From: Lelliottia wanjuensis
GTDB lineage: Bacteria > Pseudomonadota > Gammaproteobacteria > Enterobacterales > Enterobacteriaceae
Direction: 5' to 3'
Length of the DNA: 64,000 nucleotides
NCBI RefSeq assembly: GCF_030238365.1
Contig: NZ_JASSOT010000054.1
Coordinates: forward strand, 124,001-188,000
The translations under genes and the position numbers were made by a program. The notes below the pieces were generated by a model that did no database searches, was not told the origin of the DNA, and worked only from the letters and a program-made list of their open reading frames with translations. Shown here piece by piece: positions 28,834 to 38,558 of this stretch. The number at the start of each line of letters is the position of its first letter. The first letter of the stretch is position 1.

Positions 28834-30717
28834 ATGAGTTATCAATATAGCCAAGAGGCTAAGGAGAGAGTCCGTAAGTTAGGACAGTCTGATATTATTG
28901 ATTTTATTGGGGAGGTTCCTATTGCCCTTCGGCGCAAGGTATTCAGCCTTATGCCTAAAGTTCCTGGGTTCAGAGTAGGTCAACCGTTAGAAATAAAAGA
29001 GAAGCAGAAGCGGCTCATTGGATACATGTTTCAGACTCATTCCTCTCCTGAGGAGACATATGCATGGAAAAGTTTTGCTCTTTTTTGGAAACTATGGGCA
29101 GAAGAAAAAATAGGTAAGCCATTTACAATATGTGAAGAGAAGGGAGTTGAACCTGGTACTGGCTTGATTTTTATTAAGGAACTTGCAGATACATTTCCTA
29201 AGGTATCAAGAGAGGATGTTGAACGTCTTTATTATTTTAGCGGTTTTACTAATGATTCAAAAATTACAGCAGCATTTGAGTTTTTTCGGCCAGCGAGGAT
29301 ACTTGCTCGTGATAATGCACTCGATGCTCTTCCCATTCGATTAGATGAGCTAGAAGAGTGTGTTGAGCTTGCAAAATATATTATTGAAGATAATGAAAGT
29401 GGTATTAAATCGCTCAAATCAGCAACTAATTCACTTGCCACAGAGTTAAAAAAATATGCAAAGGATAATAAATTTGTTTTAAAGTCGCTCATTGATTTGA
29501 AAGAAATAATAGAAAAAGAGGTGAAAAGAACTGATAAGGTAAATAAGGCCGTCGATGAACTATCTATTTCTAATAAAGATATATATTTAAATTTAGAAAA
29601 CATCACAATTAGAAATAATACCTATGATTCAGCTTTAGATGAATTTTACGAGTATGGAAAAAATCTAGATTGTATAAATAAAAAGATTGTTGAGATTCAA
29701 AATTCATTAGAGGGTATTTACGAAAAAGAAAGCAATGATGATGTTCTTAATCATAATGAGACTTATAAATTACTCGCTGAAAGAATTGATATCCTTGACT
29801 TGAATTTCGAAAAGAAAAATTCGGGTTTAATTTACCCCCAATGTAATGAAATCCGTGAAAATAAAACCATAGAGTCAGTTGAACATATATCAACTCACGA
29901 TGAAGCGTTTAATATTATTTCATCGAATCTTCAAGCTGTTGGTCTGAATAAAGAGTCATCTAGAGATGTAGCTAGATTAGTACTTGCTGCATTTATTTCA
30001 GGTCAGATAGTTCAATTGTGCGGTTCTCTAGCTGATATAGTAGCTGATGCGATTGCTTCTGCAGTAGGAGCTTCTCTTTATCATGAATGGAGAGTTCCAG
30101 TAGGACTTATTTCTGATGCTACTGCCTTTGATTTTGTTCAGTCTGCAGCCAATTCGTCACATTGCCTAGTTTTGAAAGGTGCTAACCTTTCAGCATTTGA
30201 AATTTATGGCACTGCAATTAGGGATATTGTGGTTCAGCGTCAAATATATCAAACAGATTATGATCATCTTGCACTGATTGCTACCTGGAAACAAGGTCAT
30301 GCTGTATTTCCTGACGGTGGAATGTTAGCTGAATTGGGCCCAGTAATTGATACAGATACATTAAAAATTCGTGGCGTCACTGTTATTTTGCCTAAGTTAA
30401 AACTCGGGGTTTTTTCAAAGAGAAAATGGTCTGAAATTGAAGGCATGCAATCAGATGTGACTAGGGAGGATGTCAGTGAGTTGAGAGATCTATTGGATGA
30501 GTCTGACTTTGATGGCGGTAATTTATGGAAAAGAATGATCAGCCGTTTTTATATATCACTCATGAGTATTCCTGATGGAAATGCAACTTATGATCTTTAT
30601 TCTGTTTTATTCTATTATACCTTGCCTTGGGCTCGTGTCAAAAATGGGCCAGTTGAAAAAATTGCAAGTATTGCTGAGCGTGAATTAACAGAACGTGGTG
30701 AACAGTTATCTGCGTGA
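28834..30717 (+). CDS. druC: Druantia type I protein DruC
   Basis: Third gene of the operon, 627 residues, 11 bp after druB. The first ~150 residues are helical with basic patches. Residues ~165-330 are highly charged and heptad-like (Lys/Glu/Asp-rich), compatible with long coiled coils. The C-terminal ~300 residues look globular, with a hydrophobic AAFISGQIVQLCGSLADIVA segment and alternating strands that resemble an ATPase-like fold, but no Walker motif is evident. Role within Druantia is unknown. Base composition is AT-rich throughout. Confidence 0.82.
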   Translation: MSYQYSQEAKERVRKLGQSDIIDFIGEVPIALRRKVFSLMPKVPGFRVGQPLEIKEKQKRLIGYMFQTHSSPEETYAWKSFALFWKLWAEEKIGKPFTICEEKGVEPGTGLIFIKELADTFPKVSREDVERLYYFSGFTNDSKITAAFEFFRPARILARDNALDALPIRLDELEECVELAKYIIEDNESGIKSLKSATNSLATELKKYAKDNKFVLKSLIDLKEIIEKEVKRTDKVNKAVDELSISNKDIYLNLENITIRNNTYDSALDEFYEYGKNLDCINKKIVEIQNSLEGIYEKESNDDVLNHNETYKLLAERIDILDLNFEKKNSGLIYPQCNEIRENKTIESVEHISTHDEAFNIISSNLQAVGLNKESSRDVARLVLAAFISGQIVQLCGSLADIVADAIASAVGASLYHEWRVPVGLISDATAFDFVQSAANSSHCLVLKGANLSAFEIYGTAIRDIVVQRQIYQTDYDHLALIATWKQGHAVFPDGGMLAELGPVIDTDTLKIRGVTVILPKLKLGVFSKRKWSEIEGMQSDVTREDVSELRDLLDESDFDGGNLWKRMISRFYISLMSIPDGNATYDLYSVLFYYTLPWARVKNGPVEKIASIAERELTERGEQLSA

Positions 30718-30727
30718 GAGGAATGGC

Positions 30728-31756
30728 ATGGAATGGACGGCAGTATCACGAGAAGAATCTCTTAAAATTATTTCGGCTGCGATAAAATGCCGACTCTCTA
30801 ATGAAGGATTGAGAATTTCAATAATATCTGAGTGTTTGAGAAGTGTACTGTACCAATATTCTGTTTCTGATATTAAGGATACTAGAGAAGCTGTAGCCTC
30901 TCTTCGCCTCACTAATGCAGTAAGGCGAAAGCTAGCGCCATTATGGCCAGATGTTTTAGATTGTAGCAATGTCATTTATCCTGGGGCTTTGGCAGTGCTT
31001 GAAAGTATGGCTGAATTAGGTGACATGATTAGGTTAGAGGGCGGTAAATGGTTGACTGCACCTTTACATGCTGTCCGTGTTGATAATGAGATGGCAATTT
31101 TAATTGGTGGAGATCCAGCATATGCTCTTCCAATAGATATGGATGTAAAAACTATTGGTAGAGTAAGACTAGTCGAACAAAGAGTTTGCGAAGGAATAGT
31201 GGAGCTATGGGATGCAAATGAGTGGATAGGAGCTCCAGTTGAAGGTCATGAAATATGGATGTCAAATCTGTTTTCGCATACATGCTCTCGATTAACGGAT
31301 GTTCCTAATAATATCGGAGATGTAACTGTATACGTGAAAGGCCGTTGGCTTAAGTTATCAGAAATACCTTCTTGTGAAAGAATTATATTGCTATGCAAGC
31401 TCTCTATTGGTACCAGTTTCTCATATTTTTTGGGGGAGTTCGTGGATGGGGAACTATCGAGGATGAGTTCTTTGGAGTCATCTGATGATGCTAGAAGGTT
31501 ACGCTTCTATCAGGATATACGGGAAGCTTGTTCATTGAAAATAAAAATAAAAAAAGATAATGGACTAATAAAAATGAAACTGGTTAGACCATTACCAAGA
31601 AGAGAGTCAAAGGTGCTTATGCTCGGATGGCGTGAGTCAGGCCACAAATATGAGCCCTCTTGGATAGCACACTATATATTTCCTGAGGAAGTATTACCGA
31701 TAGTGCGTTGTACTTTTGAAGGACTCGGAATTGTTTTAGTTAATGAATCTAAATGA
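30728..31756 (+). CDS. druD: Druantia type I protein DruD
   Basis: Fourth gene, 342 residues. The ATG at 30728 with GAGAGGAA just upstream is preferred over the GTG at 30695, which lies inside the end of druC. No transmembrane helix or recognisable catalytic motif; the protein mixes helical and beta segments. It ends 11 bp before druE. Assignment follows from position and size in the druABCDE order. Confidence 0.82.
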   Translation: MEWTAVSREESLKIISAAIKCRLSNEGLRISIISECLRSVLYQYSVSDIKDTREAVASLRLTNAVRRKLAPLWPDVLDCSNVIYPGALAVLESMAELGDMIRLEGGKWLTAPLHAVRVDNEMAILIGGDPAYALPIDMDVKTIGRVRLVEQRVCEGIVELWDANEWIGAPVEGHEIWMSNLFSHTCSRLTDVPNNIGDVTVYVKGRWLKLSEIPSCERIILLCKLSIGTSFSYFLGEFVDGELSRMSSLESSDDARRLRFYQDIREACSLKIKIKKDNGLIKMKLVRPLPRRESKVLMLGWRESGHKYEPSWIAHYIFPEEVLPIVRCTFEGLGIVLVNESK

Positions 31757-31767
31757 CGGAATAAATT

Positions 31768-34700
31768 ATGATTGATAAAAATAAAGTATCTGATCGTTCT
31801 GGCATACATGAGACAGTGAGAAGTCTAACCGATAATTTGCGGCAATATATTGAAGCGCAATATCATATTCGTGATGAAGGCCTAATTGACGAACGTCGGG
31901 CTCTACTTCAGAAAGACGAAACAATTGCACAAGTTCCGTATATTGAAGCAACACCAGTTTATGAATCTGGAATAACATATAGTGAATTACCTATTCCTAA
32001 AGTTGCAAGTGATGTTTTGACTCAATTATCGGAAATGGGAGTTGGTCTTTACCCACGCCCTTATCAACATCAATCTCAAGCACTTACTTCATTTCTTGGG
32101 GATGAAAAATCAGATTTAGTTATAGCCACGGGTACCGGCTCCGGTAAAACGGAAAGTTTCTTGATGCCTATCATCGGTAATTTGGCGATTGAGGCAACTG
32201 AAAGACCTAAGTCTGCATCTATGCCAGGTTGTAGAGCTATTTTGCTATATCCGATGAATGCATTAGTAAATGATCAGTTAGCTCGTATTAGGCGTCTTTT
32301 TGGTGATTCAGAGGCATCTAAAGTGCTTATGGCTGGAAGAGACTTTCCTGTGCGCTTTGGCGGATATACGGGAAGAACTCCTTACCCAGGGCGTCGAAGT
32401 TCTAAACGAGACGAACAGTACATTAAGCCACTATTCGAAGAGTTTTATAATAAGATTGCAGACAATACTCCTGTGAGAGAGGCGCTTGAAAAGATTGGTC
32501 GTTGGCCAAGTAAAGACTTAGATGCTTTTTATGGGCCAGGTTTATCCCAGTCAAAGACTTACAAATCTGGTAAAAATAAAGGAAAGCAATATGTTTCAAA
32601 CAATTGGGGGGAGAGGTTAATTACACAATCAGGGGATCGTGAATTAATGACTCGGCATGAGATCCAAGATAGATGCCCAGAGTTGTTGATAACCAACTAT
32701 TCCATGCTTGAATATATGTTGATGCGACCAATTGAGCGTAACATTTTTGAACAGACAAGAGATTGGCTTAAAGCAGACGATAAGAATGAACTTATCCTCG
32801 TACTTGATGAGGCACATATGTATCGAGGTGCAGGGGGAGCCGAAGTAGCGCTTCTCATTCGCCGTCTTTGTGCTCGTTTGAATATTCCTCGAGAACGAAT
32901 GCGTTGTATTTTAACTAGCGCAAGCCTTGGATCTATCGAGGAAGGTGAACATTTTGCACAAGATTTAACTGGGTTGTCAGAAACATCCTCAAGAAAATTT
33001 CGAATAATTGAAGGTACACGGGAAGTAAGAACACCCGCTCGAATGGTTTCCCAAAAAGAGCTTAAAGCGCTGGCTGAATTTAATCTTAATTCATTTCAGA
33101 ATGTAGCTAATAATATTCATTCTGCTCTTGACGAAATAGATATTCTTGCTGAAAAAATCGGTTGGGATAAACCAATAACAAAAGATCACAACACGCTGCG
33201 AAATTGGTTGTTTGAAAAACTTACCGGTTTTGAGCCACTTGAAACTCTAATTGAACGCGTTTCTGGAAAAGCAGTAAGATTGGATTTTCTAAGTGAACAA
33301 ATTTTCCCTAATTTCCCGCAAGAAATGGCAATACGTGCTCTAGATTCACTGCTTGCATTGGGCTGCTATGCTCAACGAAGCTCTGATAATAGAGTGCTGA
33401 TTCCTACTCGTATGCATCTTTTTTTTAGGGGATTACCTGGTCTTTATTCCTGCATTGATCCCGAATGTAATCAACGACTAGCAAATCACAGTAAGCCTAC
33501 AATACTTGGACGCTTGCATACGAAACCGTTAGATCATTGTACATGTTCATCAAAAGGGCGGATCTATGAATTACTTACGCATCGTGATTGTGGTGCGGCC
33601 TTTATTCGTGGGTATGTCGATGCGGAAATGAGTTTTGTATGGCATCAACCTAATGGACCATTATCTGAGGAAGGAAGTATAGATTTAGTTTCTATAGAGA
33701 TTTTAGTTGAGGAAAATCCACACCCCAATAGTGAATATCAAGATCGGTGGCTACATATCGAAACAGGGCGTCTTTTTAAACAATGCCCTGATAATAGCTT
33801 AGGGTATCGCAAGGTATTTATACCAGACAGATTTAAGTCGGGCACAGATATAACATTCGATGAGTGTCCGGTTTGTATGCGTAAGACAAGAGGTGAACCT
33901 GATGAACCTTCAAAGATTATGGATCATGTGACCAAAGGTGAGGCCCCTTTTACTACATTAGTTCGAACGCAGATGTCGCGTCAGCCTGATAGCCGTCCAA
34001 CGGATATTGCACACCCAAATGGTGGAAAAAAAGTACTCATTTTTTCTGACGGCCGCCAAAAAGCAGCTAGATTAGCGCGGGATATTCCCAGAGACATAGA
34101 ACTTGATTTATTCAGACAATCTATTGCACTCGCTTGCTCTAAGCTGAAAGATATTACTAAAGAGCCTAGGCCAACACCTATTCTTTACCTCGCTTTCCTA
34201 TCAGTTCTATCTGAACATGATTTACTCATTTTTGATGGAGAGGATTCTCGGAAGGTTGTAATGGCTCGTACTGAGTTTGAGCGAGACTATGGTAGTGATC
34301 TAGCAGAGGCTTTTGATGATGATTTTAGACCACAGGACCCGCCGTCTCGGTACAAAATGGCGTTGCTTAAACTTTTATGCGGCAACTACTATTCACTTTC
34401 AGGAACTACTGTAGGGTTCGTCGAACCATTACCAGCTAAAAAAGAAAGAATATGGAAGGAAGTCAAGGGAAAAAATATTAAGATCGAAAAAAGTGATATG
34501 AATGCCTTGGCTATTGCTTGGATTGATACATTACTCACTGAATTTTCTTTTGATGATTCTATTGATTCAGCTTTACGCTGCAAAGCAGCAGGTTTCTATA
34601 AGCCAAATTGGGGGAGTAAGGGACAATTTGGAAAGTCCCTGAGAAAAGCTCTAAAGCATCATCCGGCTATGGATGAATCCGCAGTAAATAAATTGGAAGA

Positions 34701-37266
34701 AATCTTCCGTAATCAATTGGCATCTGAAAAAGATGGGGCGTGGTATCTTTCACCAAATTCTCTTCGTTTACAAATTGATCTTTCACATATATGGATGCAG
34801 TGTCCAGATTGTACGGCACTTATGCCATTAGTTTTGGGTAAATCCACTTGTCTTGCCTGTGGTAGTAACAATGTTAAATCAGTTGATCCGTTAGAAAGCA
34901 ATTACATCAAAACTAGAAAAGGATTTTGGCGTTCACCAGTAGAGGATGCTTTGGTTTCCCATTCAAGGCTTCTAAACCTTAATGTTGAAGAGCATACAGC
35001 ACAGCTATCACATAGAGATCGAGCTAGTGTTCATGCAACTACTGAACTCTATGAACTCCGATTTCAGGATGTTCTAATTAACAATTCTGATAGGCCAATC
35101 GACGTTCTTAGTTGTACAACTACTATGGAGGTAGGTGTTGATATTGGCTCTTTGGTTGCTGTAGCACTAAGGAATGTTCCACCACAACGCGAAAATTATC
35201 AGCAACGAGCAGGTCGTGCTGGTCGTCGAGGTGCTTCTGTTTCTACGGTCGTGACATATTCTCAAAATGGTCCTCATGACAGTTATTATTTTCTTAATCC
35301 TGAGTACATCGTCGCAGGTGCACCTAGAACGCCTGAAGTGAAAGTTAATAACCCCAAAATAGCCAGAAGGCACGTACATTCATTTTTGATTCAGACATTT
35401 TTCCATGAAAAAATGGAACAGGGTGTTAATAGCCCTAGTGAAAAAACATCTATATTGGAAAAAGCGCTTGGCACTACTAGCGATTTTTTCCACGGAGCAA
35501 AGGATACTGGCCTAAATTTGGATTGTTTCGATCGCTGGGTAGAGGATCGGATACTATCCGAGAGTGGTGATCTGAGAGCAAGTGTTGAGAAATGGCTTCC
35601 TTCAGTTCTTGAGACTAACGGACTTTCTCTCGGTGAGTGGTTATCTACTGTCTCAAAAGAGTTTTTAAACCAACTTCATAGCTTAGCTGAAAACGTGCCA
35701 CTACCAATTGTTCTTTTAGAGCAAGAGAGTGATGATGATATTGAAGATAAATTTGTGCAAAAAGAGTTGCTTGAATTCTTATTTTATCATGGTCTATTAC
35801 CGAGTTATGCTTTTCCTACGAGCCTCTGCAGTTTCTTGGTAGAGAAGATCGAAAAAAGTTCCAGAGGAACTTATGAGGTTCGTACGGTGCAACAACCGCA
35901 GCAATCAATCTCACAAGCTCTTAGTGAATACGCACCAGGAAGACTAATTGTCATTGATAGGAAGACATATCGCTCAGGTGGAGTTTTTTCCAATTCTTCG
36001 AACGGAGAAGTTAATAGAGCGAAAGTATTATTCGAAAAATCTAAAAAATTTGTTCATTGTGATAAATGTTCTTTTGTTCGAGATCCTCATAAGTCTCAGA
36101 ATGATAAAAATGTTTGCCCAATTTGCGAAGGTATTCTCAAAGAAGAGATAATGATTCAGCCCGAAGTATTTGGAGCTGAAAACGCCAGAGAACTGAATGA
36201 GGATGATAGAGAACAAGAAATTACTTATGCAACAGTAGCACAGTATCCTCAGCCCGTTGATCCTGAAGATTTTGAATTCAGAAGCGGTGGGGCGCATATC
36301 CTTTTTACCCATGCAATTAACCAGAAATTGGTAACGGTGAACAGGGGGAAAAATGATGGTCAATCCAGTGGTTTCTCCGTATGTACTGAGTGTGGTGCTG
36401 CTTCAGTGTTTGATTCCTACTCCCCAGTAAAAGGGCCGCATAAAAGGCCTTATAGATATAATGAAACCAAAGAGACACCGCCACAATGTTCTGGTGAATA
36501 TAAACGTGTTTTTCTTGGGCATGATTTCCGTACTGATTTGCTTTTACTAAGTTTAACTGTTAATTCCCCACTTGTAACTGACACTTCAAATGTGATTGTG
36601 CTTAGAATGTACGAGGACGCATTATACTCAATCGCTGAAGCACTTCGACTCGCAGCTAGCCGCCATAAACAGCTAGATCTCGACCCGGCCGAGTTCGGCT
36701 CCGGTTTCAGGATTTTACCTGTTGAGGCAGAAGACGCTCAGACGTTAGATCTTTTTCTTTATGATACTTTATCTGGCGGTGCTGGTTATGCTGAGGTCGC
36801 TGCTTCTAACCTAGAAGAAATACTTATAGCAACTCTCGATTTACTCGAAGGTTGTGAGTGCGACACTTCCTGTACAGAGTGTTTGAATCATTTCCATAAT
36901 CAGCACATCCAGAGTCGCCTTGATAGAAAACTAGGCGCTTCTTTGCTCCGTTATGCAATATACGGTGAAGTGCCGAGTTGTTCCTTAAATGATATTCAGG
37001 TGGAAAAACTGTCGCAGTTAAGGGCGAGCTTAGAACTAGATGGTTTTCAATGTTCAGAGGATAGGGCCCTGGACGTGCCTTTGGTCGTTTCCTTCAATGG
37101 CCATTCTGTAGCTTTAGGAAGCTATCCTGGCCTGATTGACAGACCTGAGTTTGAGCATGGTGTCTGTAATTGCAAAAAAGTCGATAATCATTTGGCGTTG
37201 AACGAATATCTTCTCCGTTCAAATCTTCCTCAAGCACATCTCAAAGTTAGAAAATTGTTACGATAA
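31768..37266 (+). CDS. druE: Druantia DruE, large SF2 helicase with DUF1998
   Basis: Likely motor of the defence system: a DNA-dependent ATPase/helicase of 1832 residues. Order of parts: N-terminal region, Walker A ATGTGSGKTES (about 120-130), LLYPMNALVNDQLARI, DEAH box LVLDEAHMYRG (347-350), helicase motif III LTSASLGS, a cysteine-rich insert (CIDPECNQ...CTCSS, CPVCMRK), the second RecA domain with TTTMEVGVDIG and QQRAGRAGRRG (about 1110-1155), more CxxC pairs, and a C-terminal DUF1998 domain with LSGGAGYAE and CECDTSCTECLN (about 1670-1710). All ATPase motifs are intact, so the system should be functional. This is the last gene of the operon. Confidence 0.93.
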   Translation: MIDKNKVSDRSGIHETVRSLTDNLRQYIEAQYHIRDEGLIDERRALLQKDETIAQVPYIEATPVYESGITYSELPIPKVASDVLTQLSEMGVGLYPRPYQHQSQALTSFLGDEKSDLVIATGTGSGKTESFLMPIIGNLAIEATERPKSASMPGCRAILLYPMNALVNDQLARIRRLFGDSEASKVLMAGRDFPVRFGGYTGRTPYPGRRSSKRDEQYIKPLFEEFYNKIADNTPVREALEKIGRWPSKDLDAFYGPGLSQSKTYKSGKNKGKQYVSNNWGERLITQSGDRELMTRHEIQDRCPELLITNYSMLEYMLMRPIERNIFEQTRDWLKADDKNELILVLDEAHMYRGAGGAEVALLIRRLCARLNIPRERMRCILTSASLGSIEEGEHFAQDLTGLSETSSRKFRIIEGTREVRTPARMVSQKELKALAEFNLNSFQNVANNIHSALDEIDILAEKIGWDKPITKDHNTLRNWLFEKLTGFEPLETLIERVSGKAVRLDFLSEQIFPNFPQEMAIRALDSLLALGCYAQRSSDNRVLIPTRMHLFFRGLPGLYSCIDPECNQRLANHSKPTILGRLHTKPLDHCTCSSKGRIYELLTHRDCGAAFIRGYVDAEMSFVWHQPNGPLSEEGSIDLVSIEILVEENPHPNSEYQDRWLHIETGRLFKQCPDNSLGYRKVFIPDRFKSGTDITFDECPVCMRKTRGEPDEPSKIMDHVTKGEAPFTTLVRTQMSRQPDSRPTDIAHPNGGKKVLIFSDGRQKAARLARDIPRDIELDLFRQSIALACSKLKDITKEPRPTPILYLAFLSVLSEHDLLIFDGEDSRKVVMARTEFERDYGSDLAEAFDDDFRPQDPPSRYKMALLKLLCGNYYSLSGTTVGFVEPLPAKKERIWKEVKGKNIKIEKSDMNALAIAWIDTLLTEFSFDDSIDSALRCKAAGFYKPNWGSKGQFGKSLRKALKHHPAMDESAVNKLEEIFRNQLASEKDGAWYLSPNSLRLQIDLSHIWMQCPDCTALMPLVLGKSTCLACGSNNVKSVDPLESNYIKTRKGFWRSPVEDALVSHSRLLNLNVEEHTAQLSHRDRASVHATTELYELRFQDVLINNSDRPIDVLSCTTTMEVGVDIGSLVAVALRNVPPQRENYQQRAGRAGRRGASVSTVVTYSQNGPHDSYYFLNPEYIVAGAPRTPEVKVNNPKIARRHVHSFLIQTFFHEKMEQGVNSPSEKTSILEKALGTTSDFFHGAKDTGLNLDCFDRWVEDRILSESGDLRASVEKWLPSVLETNGLSLGEWLSTVSKEFLNQLHSLAENVPLPIVLLEQESDDDIEDKFVQKELLEFLFYHGLLPSYAFPTSLCSFLVEKIEKSSRGTYEVRTVQQPQQSISQALSEYAPGRLIVIDRKTYRSGGVFSNSSNGEVNRAKVLFEKSKKFVHCDKCSFVRDPHKSQNDKNVCPICEGILKEEIMIQPEVFGAENARELNEDDREQEITYATVAQYPQPVDPEDFEFRSGGAHILFTHAINQKLVTVNRGKNDGQSSGFSVCTECGAASVFDSYSPVKGPHKRPYRYNETKETPPQCSGEYKRVFLGHDFRTDLLLLSLTVNSPLVTDTSNVIVLRMYEDALYSIAEALRLAASRHKQLDLDPAEFGSGFRILPVEAEDAQTLDLFLYDTLSGGAGYAEVAASNLEEILIATLDLLEGCECDTSCTECLNHFHNQHIQSRLDRKLGASLLRYAIYGEVPSCSLNDIQVEKLSQLRASLELDGFQCSEDRALDVPLVVSFNGHSVALGSYPGLIDRPEFEHGVCNCKKVDNHLALNEYLLRSNLPQAHLKVRKLLR

Positions 37267-37277
37267 CCACCAATATT

Positions 37278-37306
37278 AAGTGCCCCTTAACTTCGTGGGG
37301 GCACTT
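37278..37306 (+). terminator. Hairpin after druE (weak terminator)
   Basis: AAGTGCCCC...GGGGCACTT with a ~10-nt loop, 12 bp after the druE stop. There is no T run, so it may protect the mRNA end rather than terminate efficiently. Confidence 0.5.
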
Positions 37307-37464
37307 AGAGATTCCGTATTACTTGTATTCTTAAAGTGAATCTGTGATGTTCAGTAATTGAGACACCATTTACCTAAATGATACTTAGTTGGATTAGGTT
37401 AGTATTTGCAATTTATGGGGCGAAATGTGACCGTTTAACTCGTAAGGATCGGCCCCACAAGGTA

Positions 37465-37503
37465 AGATGATCCTATTGAGAATCATAAGGTAATGGATCA
37501 TCT
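37465..37503 (+). promoter_or_regulatory. Hairpin just upstream of the 349-aa gene
   Basis: AGATGATCC (37465-37473) and GGATCATCT (37495-37503) are perfect complements separated by 21 nt, ending 5 bp before the ATG at 37509. The loop contains AAGG, the only plausible ribosome site, so the structure could control translation. Inference from sequence only. Confidence 0.45.
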
Positions 37504-37508
37504 GACCA

Positions 37509-38558
37509 ATGAGCGAGTCTGTTAAGTTTAGTTTTTATCAAGTGGATGAGTGTGGTTACTACTCATGGGGAAACAGTTCCCCAGTTTTTGGGTCTATACA
37601 GGAACTGCTAACGGACCTTCTCCACTGGAGTGCGGACAAGAGCATTGAAAATACCAAATTGTATGAACCACAAGTAGGTAGTGACTATCTCTCAACTTAT
37701 TTGTTTGATATCAAGTGTATGGGTGAAGATTGGTTGGTTACTACTTGGAATGAAGTACCATCAACTGAAGCCGGTATAGCATCTGTTATAAGGGATTCAA
37801 GTGTTACTGCAGCTGATGTGATCATGAACCGTATCCAGGATAACTCCATTCCAGGTTATGCGACGTATTTTTGGATATTACCGGATGATGGCTTGTTTGC
37901 TAGTTTGCGATTCAAAAAACGTACTCAAACTGGTCAACAACCATTTAGAAAGTATATGGAGCAGGCACTTTCTTTGATCTCTTCTTACGTCAGATATGGT
38001 GAAGATGGGGTCGATGATTCAAGACAGGTGATTGGTTACGCACCGGTAGGAGAGGATTTGGTTAGCCCAAGTCCTTCTCCTCGTTTCAAAACTTCTCTTG
38101 CGCATGATGTCGGTAATAGGCAGTACATCAGGGAAAATGCTACTCGAGTTAGCAAAATTATTCGTAAAGAGACATTACGATTGAACCACGATGATGAACG
38201 CCAATGGTGGCAATCTGCCTTAAGCCGTTTGGGGATTAGCAGTGGTAGCGATTATAGAAGAACAGACGATGTGAATGTAAAGTATGAGCTACGTCCTGAA
38301 TTTTTTGATTTGCAAAAAGTTGATTCGATGATGGAAGAGTGGGATGGATCTGAGCCTACGCGTTCAGAATGGGATGATTATGGCTTTACTTTTAAAGGTG
38401 ATGCCAATAAGGTCCACTGGCTGAGCTATAGTACTCTAACAGCATCTGCTGAATTGAATGTTGTTTGGGATAATAATGAGGTTGTTAATAGTGAATCGTT
38501 GTTATCAGTTTTAACTGCTGGTAAAGCAGAGCTTCTACGACAAATACGTGAGGAGTAA
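37509..38558 (+). CDS. Unidentified island protein (349 aa), first of a coupled pair
   Basis: I do not recognise this protein. It is 349 residues, soluble and acidic, with no signal peptide. The first ~190 residues are beta-rich (VKFSFYQVDECGYYSWG; FDIKCMGEDWLVTTWNEVP; PGYATYFWILPDDGLFASLRF), followed by a Ser/Pro linker and a helical/charged second half ending in AELLRQIREE. Its stop codon overlaps the start of the next gene (TAATG), which encodes a four-helix membrane protein. A soluble partner coupled to a small membrane protein inside a defence island is the layout of several abortive-infection systems. It could be an uncharacterised phage-defence pair; this is context-based inference. 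Confidence 0.75.
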   Translation: MSESVKFSFYQVDECGYYSWGNSSPVFGSIQELLTDLLHWSADKSIENTKLYEPQVGSDYLSTYLFDIKCMGEDWLVTTWNEVPSTEAGIASVIRDSSVTAADVIMNRIQDNSIPGYATYFWILPDDGLFASLRFKKRTQTGQQPFRKYMEQALSLISSYVRYGEDGVDDSRQVIGYAPVGEDLVSPSPSPRFKTSLAHDVGNRQYIRENATRVSKIIRKETLRLNHDDERQWWQSALSRLGISSGSDYRRTDDVNVKYELRPEFFDLQKVDSMMEEWDGSEPTRSEWDDYGFTFKGDANKVHWLSYSTLTASAELNVVWDNNEVVNSESLLSVLTAGKAELLRQIREE

